A DNA stretch of 61,641 nt from Erysipelotrichaceae bacterium (GCA_017432885.1 JAFRIE010000039.1:1-61641); one strand, 5' to 3'; counted from the stretch's first letter, positions 35,104-43,987 are shown. Numbers and translations are program-made. Notes: generated by a model from the letters alone, not told the origin.

Positions 35104-36332
35104 TGAAGAAGCTTTTATGTGTTCTTTTGTTCCTCTTTTTTTCGGCTTGTGCTAAAGAGGATATCGAGCCTGTTAAGGAAGAGTATATTGATCCTGTAAA
35201 GGACGTTTTTATTTTTGCTGAAGTGGACAGCTCTCTGCAGAAACGGCTTAAGGAAGCAAATAATGGTTTTGATTATAGAAACTACCAGTTTGCGATGATG
35301 TATAAGGATATCTGCAGTGGTGTGATCACGGATATTGATCACAAGGTCTATGATTTAGATCAATATGAAAACATTGTTCTGCAGGTCGTTTCTACGGAGT
35401 GTGAGCACTGTCACAGACAGATCGAAATCATCGACCGTTTTCTAAAAGAGACGGATGCATTGTTTATCCAGTATTTCAATGTCGGGAACGCTTCCGAGAT
35501 CAAAGACTTGTATGAAGAGCTTGATGTAGAGATCCCTGAAGGACTTTGCGTCGTTGAAAGAGACGAGGATCTAAAAGACTATATCAAGGATTACCTGAAG
35601 ATCGAAAAGTATCCGACTCTGGTCTGTTTCAAGAATGGGAAGGTCAGTTTCTGTGCAGAAGGTGAAACAGATCCGGAGACGTTTCTGAAGATCGACAGGA
35701 TCGCTTTTCATGAACTGATTCAAAAAGAAGAGCTTGTTGATTCACGGGGTATCGATCTTTTGACTCTTAACCGCTCTATGGAAGAAGTAAAGAATTCTTT
35801 GAGCGTCGCAAATCAGAAAAAGATCGAAGAGCTTGATCACGATTCTTATACGGAGGAACTGACTTACCGGCTGATCGGCAATCCTCTGGATTTTACCAAG
35901 ACTGCAGGAAACGGCAGCGGAATCTATGTCAGTGATATCAGTGACTTTGTTCCATACGAACAGGAAGAACTGGTCCTGATCTATACATATCTAAGAGATA
36001 ACAGTGAAACGGAAAAAGTCGATTATATCAATGAACTGATTGATTCAAATGATACCGTCAAGTACATTGTAGTTCTGATCGAAGGAGCAGAATCTTCTTC
36101 GGCAGCCTTAAGAAACATGAAGAACGGTTTTCACTGCCCGGTCGTATCGATATTGGGCTATATGCCGGACGACTTCTTCCGTTTTGGTTTGATTGCTTAT
36201 CCGACTGCCGTATTCGTGGAAAAAGGAGTGTTTGCGGGAGCGTATTCTGATATCGAGAATAAAGAGAAATTCAATCAGGCGATTGAAATGTTTCTTGGCG
36301 ATGATTCTTTGGCGTATAAGAAAAACAACTAG
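35103..36332 (+). CDS. Lipoprotein with two thioredoxin-like folds
   Basis: Signal peptide MKKLLCVLLFLFFSAC has a lipobox with Cys16. Residues about 70-210 look like a thioredoxin fold with CEHC (Cys100/Cys103) and the cis-Pro segment KYPTLVCFKNGK. Residues about 270-400 look like a second fold with AYPTAVFVEKG but no CxxC. It is the second extracellular thioredoxin-like lipoprotein in the window (see 25946). It is coupled to the patatin gene by a one-base overlap. Its stop codon shares the palindrome CTAG with the convergent pseudouridine synthase gene. Confidence 0.72.
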   Translation: MKKLLCVLLFLFFSACAKEDIEPVKEEYIDPVKDVFIFAEVDSSLQKRLKEANNGFDYRNYQFAMMYKDICSGVITDIDHKVYDLDQYENIVLQVVSTECEHCHRQIEIIDRFLKETDALFIQYFNVGNASEIKDLYEELDVEIPEGLCVVERDEDLKDYIKDYLKIEKYPTLVCFKNGKVSFCAEGETDPETFLKIDRIAFHELIQKEELVDSRGIDLLTLNRSMEEVKNSLSVANQKKIEELDHDSYTEELTYRLIGNPLDFTKTAGNGSGIYVSDISDFVPYEQEELVLIYTYLRDNSETEKVDYINELIDSNDTVKYIVVLIEGAESSSAALRNMKNGFHCPVVSILGYMPDDFFRFGLIAYPTAVFVEKGVFAGAYSDIENKEKFNQAIEMFLGDDSLAYKKNN

Positions 36333-36970
36333 AGATTAAACGGGAATCTGTCCGTTTCACAGACGAATCTTAAGATTTTATTTGTTGTTGGATGTTTCAG
36401 TTCGATCGCATAGGACCACAAGGCGATCTGCTGTCCCGGAACGGCATTGGGATTGTAACGCTGATCGCCCCAGAGAGGGTGATTGCGGGATGAGAACTGT
36501 ACCCTGATCTGATGGGATCTTCCGGTTTTCAGCTGAATTTTTAGTAAGGCGAGTCCGCCTTTTCTTTTTAACAGAACATAGTCGAGAATGGCCGGTTTTC
36601 CTTTTGGATCGACCCGGACCATATTGGTCCTGCTGTCTTTCAGAAGATGATCTTCCAGATGTCCATTCTCCGGTATCTCATCATTTTCTACTACTGCCAG
36701 GTATTCTTTCTGAAAGATATGAGTACGGATCTGATCGCTTAAACGGGAAGCCGCCTTGGATGTTCTGGCAAAAACGCAGACTCCTCCGACCGGTCGGTCC
36801 AGACGATGCACAAGTCCCAGATAGACATCTCCCGGTTTGTGATATTTCTCTTTGATATAGGCTTTTGCCATACTTAAAAGATCCTCGTCTTGCGAGGAAT
36901 CTTTCTGCATCGGTACATTGACCGGTTTTTCTACTACCAGCAGATGGTTGTCTTCGTAAATGACTTTCAC
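36329..36970 (-). CDS. RluA family pseudouridine synthase
   Basis: Converts uridine to pseudouridine in rRNA or tRNA. The 213 residues carry the catalytic motif VHRLDRPVGG with the nucleophilic Asp, the LLKIQLKTGRSHQIRVQF segment and the C-terminal LWSYAIELKHP. There is no N-terminal S4 domain, so it is nearer RluA/TruC-like members than RluD. The start is the GTG at 36970, which overlaps the TGA of the upstream methyltransferase gene (GTGA), a typical coupled arrangement; longer starts are inside that gene. The two genes form an RNA-modification pair. Confidence 0.88.
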   Translation of the reverse strand: MKVIYEDNHLLVVEKPVNVPMQKDSSQDEDLLSMAKAYIKEKYHKPGDVYLGLVHRLDRPVGGVCVFARTSKAASRLSDQIRTHIFQKEYLAVVENDEIPENGHLEDHLLKDSRTNMVRVDPKGKPAILDYVLLKRKGGLALLKIQLKTGRSHQIRVQFSSRNHPLWGDQRYNPNAVPGQQIALWSYAIELKHPTTNKILRFVCETDRFPFNL

Positions 36971-37830
36971 CGATACCACCTGGTCGTCTGTCCGCAAGGA
37001 AGTATGTATTCACTGTCAAGGAGCGGAATACCGATCTCGTCCGCTTCTACTTTTCCTTTAAGACCCATTCGGTCTGCGTGAAGTTTTAATGTATTGTACA
37101 TGACGGTCGGAGAATAGCCGGTCGTATAGGTGTTGATGATGTAGAACAGCGGGTCATCGCTTAACAGTTCCAGACAGTTTTCAATCAGCGGGTTGATCTT
37201 GTCTTCAAAACGGAACAGTTCATTGTCGGGACCTCTGCCATAAGACGGGGGATCCATGATGATGCCGTCGTATTTATGGCCTCTTCTGATTTCTCTGGCG
37301 GTGAATTTTAAAGAATCATCGACGATGAAACGGATCGTATGATCTTCAAGATGTGAAAGTTTCATGTTTTCTTTCGCCCACTCATTGATTCCTTTAGAGG
37401 CATCAACATGAACGACTTCTTCCGCCCCGGCCTTGGATGCGACCATCGTAGCCGCTCCGGTATAAGCAAACAGGTTCAGTATCCTGGCGTTTTTTCTCGT
37501 AGAAACCAGCCGGTAGATCAGATCCCAGTTGGCACACTGTTCCGGAAACAGACCGGTATGTTTAAATCCGGTCGGAGAGACCTTGAATAGAAGATTCCGA
37601 TAGCTGACATTCCAGGATTCCGGCAAGGAATGACGGTATTCCCAATGCCCTCCGCCTTTATTCGAACGGTGATATTCGGCATCGGCCTTCTCCCAAAGCT
37701 CAGGTCTGGTTTTAGGCCATATTGCCATCGGGTCCGGTCTTCGCAGAATGATTCCTTTCCAGCTTTCCAGCTTCTCTTTATCACCCGCATCCAGCAGGGT
37801 ATAATCTTTAAACTGATCGCTTGTAATCAT
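36967..37830 (-). CDS. Class I SAM-dependent methyltransferase, RlmI/COG1092-like
   Basis: The 287 residues contain the FKHTGLFPEQ segment and NLFAYTGAATMVASKAGAEEVVHVDAS, the SAM-binding region typical of the RlmI/RlmK (YccW) branch, and the motif MDPPSYGRG that takes the place of NPPY. There is no PUA domain, so the substrate may be rRNA or another RNA. It is followed by the overlapping pseudouridine synthase gene. The ATG at 37830 lies six bases after TAAAAT and is predicted leaderless. Confidence 0.85.
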   Translation of the reverse strand: MITSDQFKDYTLLDAGDKEKLESWKGIILRRPDPMAIWPKTRPELWEKADAEYHRSNKGGGHWEYRHSLPESWNVSYRNLLFKVSPTGFKHTGLFPEQCANWDLIYRLVSTRKNARILNLFAYTGAATMVASKAGAEEVVHVDASKGINEWAKENMKLSHLEDHTIRFIVDDSLKFTAREIRRGHKYDGIIMDPPSYGRGPDNELFRFEDKINPLIENCLELLSDDPLFYIINTYTTGYSPTVMYNTLKLHADRMGLKGKVEADEIGIPLLDSEYILPCGQTTRWYR

Positions 37831-37836
37831 ACCTAA

Positions 37837-37842
37837 ATTTTA
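37837..37842 (-). promoter_or_regulatory. -10 element giving a leaderless methyltransferase transcript
   Basis: Minus-strand TAAAAT, six-base gap TTAGGT, then ATG. Confidence 0.6.
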
Positions 37843-37855
37843 GCATGCTTTGTAG

Positions 37856-37861
37856 TAAAAT
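37856..37861 (+). promoter_or_regulatory. -10 element giving a leaderless NUDIX transcript with GTG start
   Basis: TAAAAT, six-base gap AAGTAT, then GTG at 37868. The ATG at 37866 is followed by a stop codon. Confidence 0.6.
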
Positions 37862-37867
37862 AAGTAT

Positions 37868-38440
37868 GTGAATATCGTTGAGGCTATCGAGAGATATCAG
37901 CCATACAATCTGCAGGAAGAAAAGGACAGAAAGAACATTCTGGACTTTTTAAACAGTTATGAAAATGCCTTCGATCGAAGCAATGAACTTGCTCATATGA
38001 CTGCTTCCGCCTGGGTTGTTAACGGCAGAAAAGACAAGGTCCTGATGGCCTATCACAGGATTTACGATTCCTGGGCCTGGCTGGGCGGCCATTGCGACGG
38101 AGATAAAAACTGTCTGAATGTAGCGCTTCGGGAAGTCAGAGAAGAAACAGGAGTGAAGAATGTCCGGCCGGTATCGGAGGATATCTTTTCTTTGGAGATC
38201 CTGACAGTTGATTCTCATATCCGCAAAGGTGAATATGTACCAACGCACCTGCATCTGAATGTCACTTATCTTTTGGAAGCGGATGAAAGCGACATCCTGA
38301 CGGTCAAGGAAGATGAGAACAGCGGCGTTGCCTGGTTTTATCTGGATGAAGCCTTGCGGATGTCAAATGAAAAGTGGTTTATAGAGAATATTTATACAAA
38401 ACTGAATGAGAAGTTGAGGAGGATCTATGAAGTCGATTAA
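37868..38440 (+). CDS. NUDIX hydrolase
   Basis: A 190-residue pyrophosphohydrolase. The Nudix box begins GGHCDGDKN and runs to LREVREETGV (about residues 74-96), keeping the metal-binding REVREE. The IYDSWAWLGGHCDG context and an N-terminal helical part resemble NUDIX proteins of unknown substrate. The start is GTG, six bases after TAAAAT. It overlaps the following ATPase gene by 14 bases. Confidence 0.88.
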   Translation: MNIVEAIERYQPYNLQEEKDRKNILDFLNSYENAFDRSNELAHMTASAWVVNGRKDKVLMAYHRIYDSWAWLGGHCDGDKNCLNVALREVREETGVKNVRPVSEDIFSLEILTVDSHIRKGEYVPTHLHLNVTYLLEADESDILTVKEDENSGVAWFYLDEALRMSNEKWFIENIYTKLNEKLRRIYEVD

Positions 38441-39527
38441 GCGTATCGTATTTACCGGAGGGCCGTGTTCAGGGAAGACGACCTTTACTTCCCGTGCCCA
38501 GCAAGTCTTTGCAGAGAGGGGATATCGGGTCATTATTGACCATGAATCGGCTACGGATCTGATTTCCGGAGGGATTTCTCCTGCGACATTAAGTATGTAC
38601 GAGTTTCAGAAATACTGCATCGCTCTGCAGTTGAAGAAAGAGGAAATCTGTTATCGGGCGGCAAAGGAGATATCCGGCGATAAGGTACTGATTTTTATTG
38701 ATAGGGGTATTCTGGATGATATGGCTTATGTCGGGGAGGATGATTTTAGAGAGATTCTGAAAGAATTCAACATGGTTCCGGAAGAGATCAACAGTCGTTA
38801 CGACATGGTCGTTCATCTGGTGACCAGTGCAAAAGGCAAGGAAGAAGCCTATAACAACGCCAATAACGCAGCAAGATATGAGACTGTTGAACAGGCAAGA
38901 ATCATGGATGATCTGGCCTTGGATGCCTGGAAGGAACATCCCAACAGAGTCATCATCGGTAACGAGACGGACTTTGAAGTCAAGATGATCAATGCGATAC
39001 AGTCGGTCCTGCAATATCTGGGCGAAGGCAAGCCGGTTGAACGTTTCAACAAGTATCTGATCGATGTAGATGAGAATGTGATCCGCCAGCTGGCGAAAGA
39101 AGCCAACTATTCTACTTCGCATATCGTACAGCACTATCTTGTCGGTAACGACAATTATGAAAGAAGGATCCGAAGAAGAGAAAAAGATGGAGACATCCTC
39201 TACAGCTATTCCCAGGCGCACTATCTTTCAAGCAATGAAAGAATCAAGACCGATCAGGTTCTGACGGAAAGACAGTACCGCGACTATTTCTATGAGATCG
39301 ATCCGAAACTGAACATCATCGACAAAGAACGTCATTCCTTTATTTATAAAGACATATTCTTTAAACTTGATATTTTCCATTTTGACAAGAGTAAAGGCAT
39401 TCTTTCTTTTGAAAGTGCTGCAGATGCAGAGGATATCGAGCTTCCGGATTATATCCACGTCGTCAAGAACGTGACCGGTGACATCAACTATAAGAACTAC
39501 TATCTGGCAAAATCGCAGAAATACTAA
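38427..39527 (+). CDS. AAA_28-type ATPase fused to a CYTH-like domain
   Basis: The N-terminal half (1-185) is a P-loop kinase-like domain: GGPCSGKTT (10-18) and FIDRGILDDMAYV. The C-terminal half (about 205-360) resembles a CYTH/triphosphate tunnel enzyme: YERRIRRREKDGD and LTERQYRDYF, with alternating charged strands. Fusion of a nucleotide kinase-like domain with a tunnel triphosphatase suggests action on a phosphorylated small molecule or thiamine triphosphate-like compound, unproven. GAGGAGG precedes the ATG. The gene overlaps the NUDIX gene, another phosphate-bond enzyme, and is followed two bases later by pcrA. Confidence 0.75.
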   Translation: MKSIKRIVFTGGPCSGKTTFTSRAQQVFAERGYRVIIDHESATDLISGGISPATLSMYEFQKYCIALQLKKEEICYRAAKEISGDKVLIFIDRGILDDMAYVGEDDFREILKEFNMVPEEINSRYDMVVHLVTSAKGKEEAYNNANNAARYETVEQARIMDDLALDAWKEHPNRVIIGNETDFEVKMINAIQSVLQYLGEGKPVERFNKYLIDVDENVIRQLAKEANYSTSHIVQHYLVGNDNYERRIRRREKDGDILYSYSQAHYLSSNERIKTDQVLTERQYRDYFYEIDPKLNIIDKERHSFIYKDIFFKLDIFHFDKSKGILSFESAADAEDIELPDYIHVVKNVTGDINYKNYYLAKSQKY

Positions 39528-39528
39528 A

Positions 39529-41670
39529 ATGGTTAAATACTCCCAACTGAATGAAAATCAGAAAACAGCCGTAACGGATGAATCCGACCATATCCGGATC
39601 ATCGCCGGAGCAGGATCCGGTAAGACCCGTGTTTTAACCATGCGTATTGCCTATCTGATTGAACAGAAGGGAATCAAGCCGTATCACATTCTGGCGATCA
39701 CCTTTACCAACAAGGCGGCCAGAGAAATGAAAAACAGGATCAATGAAATGCTTCAGGATCAGGGTACGGGTTGCTGGATCTCAACGATCCACTCTTTATG
39801 CATGCGTATCTTGTCTGAGGATATTGAAGCCTTGAACTATCCGAAGAACTTCACGGTAGTGGATGCGGATGATCAAAGGCAGATCCTTAAGGAAGCGTAT
39901 AAAGAAGTCGGTATCGATAAGAAAGAATTCCCTTACGGGAATATGCTGGATTATATTGCCGATAACAAGTACCAGTCCATTACGCCGGAAAAGGCTATGG
40001 AATTTACCTACGGCGATAAAAGGCTGATTAATAAAGCAAAGGTTTTTGCCTATTACGATCAGCGTCTGCATCAGCTCTACGCTCTGGATTTTGATGACCT
40101 GATCCTGTTTACAACCAGAATGTTTGATCTGTATCCGCAGATACAGGAGAAATGGTCCAGGAAGTTCCATTACATTCACGTTGATGAGTTTCAGGATGTA
40201 GACAGGGAACAGTATAAACTGATTCGAATGCTGGCAAAGGTGCATAATCATCTGTATGTCGTAGGAGATCCGGACCAGACGATCTTTACCTGGAGAGGTG
40301 CAGATATCAATATCATCGTCAACATGGACAAGGACTATTCCGATACGAAAACGATCATCCTGAACCAGAATTACCGTTCTACAAACAACATTCTTTCCGG
40401 TGCTAACAGCGTCATTAAACACAACAAGGCCAGAGTCGAAAAGGAACTTTTCTCCAAGAACGGGGAAGGAAGCAGGATCATTCATAAGACTTGTATGTCG
40501 GAACTCGCGGAGGCCAATTACGTCGTAGGGCAGATCATTAAACTGCATCATGACGGATACAATTACAAGGATATGGCAGTGCTGTATCGGGCCAACTATC
40601 TTTCCCGAGAAATAGAAAAGGTTTTAATTGAAAACCGGATCAGTTATGTCATTTATGGTGGTCTGCGTTTCTATGAACGGATGGAAGTCAAGGATATTCT
40701 GTCTTATTTGAGAATGATAACCAGAGCGGATGATTTGGCGTTTATTCGGATCATCAATACACCTCGAAGGGGGATCGGACAGAAGACACTGGATGCGATA
40801 CAAGGAATCGCCTTTGAAAGAGGCATCAGTATGTATGAGGTCGTTAAGGAAGGCCTGTATCCCAAGAACAGAGAGACGTTTGAACAGTTTGTCCGAATGA
40901 TCGAAAAATGGCGGGAAGATATGAAGACCATGGAACTGGAACTCCTTCTGCAGGAAGTGCTGGATGATTCCGGATATCGGGCCATGCTGGAAAAGGACAG
41001 CGAAACAGAACGGCTGGAAAACATCAAGTCGCTTCTGGATGATATTAAGCAGTATTCTATCGATTATCCGGAATCCACTTTGGATGATTATCTGCAGATG
41101 ATTGCTCTATACACCGATAGAGCCTCAGAGGATGTCACGGATGCTTTAAGCCTTTGTACGGTACATTCGGCAAAAGGTCTGGAATTCGATGTAGTTTTTG
41201 TAGTCGGTTTGTCGGAAGGCATCTTTCCTTCGGAAAAGACGATGCTGGAAGGGCAGAAAGGGATCGAAGAAGAAAGAAGACTGGCTTATGTCGCCTATAC
41301 TAGAGCCAAGAAACTGCTGTATCTTACGGAAACCAACAGCTTCTCTTATGTCATTCAGTCCGCCAAACTGCCTTCCAGATTCATTAATGAAATTGATGGC
41401 GACTACATCGATCATGTCGATGAAAAACCAAAACCGGGACGTTCTCTGATCTTTGATGAAGATATCATTCAGGATCGCCGGAAAGATAAGCCGGAAGATC
41501 CCGTTTATCGAAATGGCGATATCGTGATTCATAAGATCTATGGGGAAGGGATCGTCGTCGGAATTGATTCCGGTGTACTGCAGATCGCGTTTTCCCATCC
41601 GCACGGTGTCAAAAAGATCCTGGCATCGCATCCATCGATTCGTAAAAAAGACAAGAATGATTACAGTTAA
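39529..41670 (+). CDS. pcrA: ATP-dependent DNA helicase PcrA/UvrD
   Basis: Superfamily 1A 3'-5' helicase for repair and removal of proteins from DNA. The 713 residues have motif I AGAGSGKT (26-33), motif II VDEFQDV, motif III GDPDQTIFTWRGA, motif V VHSAKGLEFD and motif VI RLAYVAYTRAKK. A C-terminal Tudor-like segment (GDIVIHKIYGEGIVVGI) binds RNA polymerase in Bacillus PcrA. The start at 39529 directly follows the previous stop; the frame to 39478 is inside the upstream gene. In many Bacillota pcrA precedes ligA; here it ends at a terminator. Confidence 0.94.
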   Translation: MVKYSQLNENQKTAVTDESDHIRIIAGAGSGKTRVLTMRIAYLIEQKGIKPYHILAITFTNKAAREMKNRINEMLQDQGTGCWISTIHSLCMRILSEDIEALNYPKNFTVVDADDQRQILKEAYKEVGIDKKEFPYGNMLDYIADNKYQSITPEKAMEFTYGDKRLINKAKVFAYYDQRLHQLYALDFDDLILFTTRMFDLYPQIQEKWSRKFHYIHVDEFQDVDREQYKLIRMLAKVHNHLYVVGDPDQTIFTWRGADINIIVNMDKDYSDTKTIILNQNYRSTNNILSGANSVIKHNKARVEKELFSKNGEGSRIIHKTCMSELAEANYVVGQIIKLHHDGYNYKDMAVLYRANYLSREIEKVLIENRISYVIYGGLRFYERMEVKDILSYLRMITRADDLAFIRIINTPRRGIGQKTLDAIQGIAFERGISMYEVVKEGLYPKNRETFEQFVRMIEKWREDMKTMELELLLQEVLDDSGYRAMLEKDSETERLENIKSLLDDIKQYSIDYPESTLDDYLQMIALYTDRASEDVTDALSLCTVHSAKGLEFDVVFVVGLSEGIFPSEKTMLEGQKGIEEERRLAYVAYTRAKKLLYLTETNSFSYVIQSAKLPSRFINEIDGDYIDHVDEKPKPGRSLIFDEDIIQDRRKDKPEDPVYRNGDIVIHKIYGEGIVVGIDSGVLQIAFSHPHGVKKILASHPSIRKKDKNDYS

Positions 41671-41693
41671 AAATGCAGCTAAGCTGCATTTTT
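41670..41693. terminator. Bidirectional terminator after pcrA
   Basis: AAAATGCAGC/GCTGCATTTT stem with a three-base loop, T-runs on both sides; it partly overlaps the convergent gene end. Confidence 0.85.
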
Positions 41694-42119
41694 GAAGGAC
41701 ATTTCTTCCAGTTTAACGATGCCGTCCAGGTTCGATAGACGGTAAGCCTTGCTGTCATGAGTATAGAGATCGATCAGAACATCCGCTTCATGGGTATAGA
41801 GTTCCAGGATGTCTTTCAGATATTCGGATGTATTGTCGTAGTTATACAGGGAATACATCTCAAAAATAGTGATAAATTTTTCCTGATCGGTATGCCTTCC
41901 GTCAAAGTCATAGAAAACCGTATCGGCATAGTTTTTAAAATAAAATGAAATATCGTCATCAGAAAAAAGATGACGGATAAATCCGTAATTGTCTTCCTTT
42001 GACAGCGAGACAAGCGCAACCTTGCAATAGACGACGACATCAAGATCCAGCATGGCCATGTCCAGATCGCTGGGTCTGAAATCGATCATCTTTCTTAGTA
42101 TCATGTTAGGTGCTAACAT
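41679..42119 (-). CDS. Unknown soluble protein (146 residues)
   Basis: Acidic, aromatic-rich protein (MLAPNMILRKMIDFRPSDLD...) with no transmembrane segment or motif I recognise. It contains several YDxD-like stretches (FYDFDGRHTDQEKF, SLYNYDNTSEY). The start at 42119 lies eight bases after TATAAT on this strand; MILRKM at 42104 is an alternative. The start codon is part of the inverted repeat TGTTAG-GTG-CTAACA, so a regulator bound there would cover both promoter and start. Confidence 0.6.
   Translation of the reverse strand: MLAPNMILRKMIDFRPSDLDMAMLDLDVVVYCKVALVSLSKEDNYGFIRHLFSDDDISFYFKNYADTVFYDFDGRHTDQEKFITIFEMYSLYNYDNTSEYLKDILELYTHEADVLIDLYTHDSKAYRLSNLDGIVKLEEMSFKNAA
42104..42118. promoter_or_regulatory. 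Inverted repeat at the 41679/42155 divergent promoter
   Basis: TGTTAG-GTG-CTAACA is a perfect 6-bp inverted repeat lying over the minus-gene start and the -35 region of the plus gene. Confidence 0.5.
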
Positions 42120-42127
42120 ACATTTAT

Positions 42128-42135
42128 ATTATAAT
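42128..42135. promoter_or_regulatory. Symmetrical octamer acting as -10 in both directions
   Basis: ATTATAAT is its own reverse complement and contains TATAAT on each strand (42130-42135 plus, 42128-42133 minus). It would start a leaderless RNA to the left and a short-leader RNA to the right. Confidence 0.6.
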
Positions 42136-42154
42136 ATCCTATGAGGTGAATTCT

Positions 42155-43984
42155 ATGAAAAGATTCTTGATCGTTTTATTAACTGTTCTTCTGCTTGCCA
42201 CGTGTACTGCCTGCAAGGGCGGGAAGAAGAATCCGGCCGATACCGGCACGGATTATCTGGAAAAACTTCGTACTTATGAAAGTAGAGAGAAAAACCCTGA
42301 ACAGACAACGGATAATCCCGATTTTGACACTTTTTTGGACAAAGTGTTTGTTGAGGGAATGGAATCCGATTTCATGACGATGCATTTTAATGTAGTCGAT
42401 TATAAAAAACTTGGTATCGAGAAGCCTCCGGTAGATCTGGGAGAGTTGAAATATGCATTTGACGAGGAAAACTATCAGTATATGGAGGATCAGTTGAAAG
42501 AACTGCAGGGTTTTGACTATGATGGTCTTTCCTATCGTCAGCAATACGACTATGAAGCACTGGAATACTCACTTTATGAAACGCTCGCGAGTATGAAATA
42601 CTATGGCTACGACTTCCTGTTTAATGAGGGAAGCAATCTTGCCGAGAATATAATCAGTAATTTCACAGATTACACTTTCTATGATCAGGAATCCGTAGAG
42701 GATTACATAACCTGTTTAAAAGACTACGACCGCTATCTGGAAGATGCGTTGACCTATACGAAGGAACAGAGTAAAGACGGTTTCGGTCTGATCCAGCCTT
42801 GGATCGACTATACAATAGATGTCTGTGACGGCGTTCTGAATAAGACCGATGACAATGAACTTATTGTCTCTTTCAACAAAAAGATCGATGTTTTAGATTT
42901 CCTGTCTTCAGAACAGAAGGATTCTTACAAGAAAGAGAATCAGGAGATCGTCCTGAATGAAGTTCTTCCTGTCTATCAGAAAGTAAAAGATGAGATCGGC
43001 AAGTATCAGACAAAGAAAAAGCTGGACAGCTATGTATTAAGCAATATCGACAAGGATTATGCGGAGCTGACATACTACCTGAAAAGCAGCAATAATAAAG
43101 ATCTGGAAACGGTATGGCAGGAAATGAAAGATAATCTTGCATATCTGGAAGCGGAATATGTGAGCTGCTATTATGATGAAAAGGCGAATCAGATTTTTGC
43201 TGATGCGTATACAAACAGTACCGGAAGTCTATCCTTGACCGGAAAAGACTGTCTGGAATTCCTTAGGAACAATCTTAAAGAATATTATCCTGATCTGGGT
43301 GATATTGAGTATTCGGTAGAAGAACTGGATCCTGATACTGCTCCTGATAATGTTGTCGCCTATTATTGGCCATCACCGGTAGACAACTACAACCAGAACA
43401 TCATCCGTACGAATCCAAATAACATGAGTCCCGGGTTCAAAACGTATGGGACCTTGTCCCACGAAGGTTTCCCTGGACATCTCTACCAGCATGTATTCTA
43501 TTCCAAAACAAAGCCTCATAATTTCCGTAGCGTTATTAGTTTTATCGGCTATACGGAAGGATGGGCGGTCAACGCACAGTATTATGCTTTCCGGTTCTGT
43601 GGAGTAAACAACGATTTTGCCGCATCTGCACTGTTCTTTGAAGATGCATATTATTTCCTTGTCTATTCTATTATTGATCTTGGAACAAACTGTTTTGGCT
43701 GGAAAGCAAAAGACATTGTTGAATTCTTTAATAATGAATCAAGACTGTTCCAGTTCGACGAAGATACTGCCAACTATTACCGTAACATCTTAATCGAGAT
43801 GCCGGGAACCTTCTGTTCCTACGGCATCGGTCTTTCTAATTTCATGACCTTATGTCAGAATACCCAGAAAACCCTGGGAGACCGCTTCGACTATGTCAGC
43901 TATCATGAAGCGCTGATGAAAAACGGACCGCTTCCATTCAATATTCTGCAGGGTGCGGTAGATGAATTTGTCGCTACAAAATAA
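42155..43984 (+). CDS. DUF885 lipoprotein, putative metallopeptidase
   Basis: The 609-residue product starts with a lipoprotein signal (lipobox near ATCTAC, Cys about 20). The body has the DUF885 pattern with a zinc-binding HEGFPGHLYQ (HExxxxH) and the downstream Glu in YTEGWAVNAQYY, suggesting an extracellular metal-dependent peptidase related to carboxypeptidase-like M3-fold enzymes. ATG 42155 follows GAGGTGA at 42144-42149, so this gene has a Shine-Dalgarno site, unlike its divergent partner. It is monocistronic and ends at a strong terminator. Confidence 0.85.
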   Translation: MKRFLIVLLTVLLLATCTACKGGKKNPADTGTDYLEKLRTYESREKNPEQTTDNPDFDTFLDKVFVEGMESDFMTMHFNVVDYKKLGIEKPPVDLGELKYAFDEENYQYMEDQLKELQGFDYDGLSYRQQYDYEALEYSLYETLASMKYYGYDFLFNEGSNLAENIISNFTDYTFYDQESVEDYITCLKDYDRYLEDALTYTKEQSKDGFGLIQPWIDYTIDVCDGVLNKTDDNELIVSFNKKIDVLDFLSSEQKDSYKKENQEIVLNEVLPVYQKVKDEIGKYQTKKKLDSYVLSNIDKDYAELTYYLKSSNNKDLETVWQEMKDNLAYLEAEYVSCYYDEKANQIFADAYTNSTGSLSLTGKDCLEFLRNNLKEYYPDLGDIEYSVEELDPDTAPDNVVAYYWPSPVDNYNQNIIRTNPNNMSPGFKTYGTLSHEGFPGHLYQHVFYSKTKPHNFRSVISFIGYTEGWAVNAQYYAFRFCGVNNDFAASALFFEDAYYFLVYSIIDLGTNCFGWKAKDIVEFFNNESRLFQFDEDTANYYRNILIEMPGTFCSYGIGLSNFMTLCQNTQKTLGDRFDYVSYHEALMKNGPLPFNILQGAVDEFVATK

Positions 43985-43987
43985 AAG

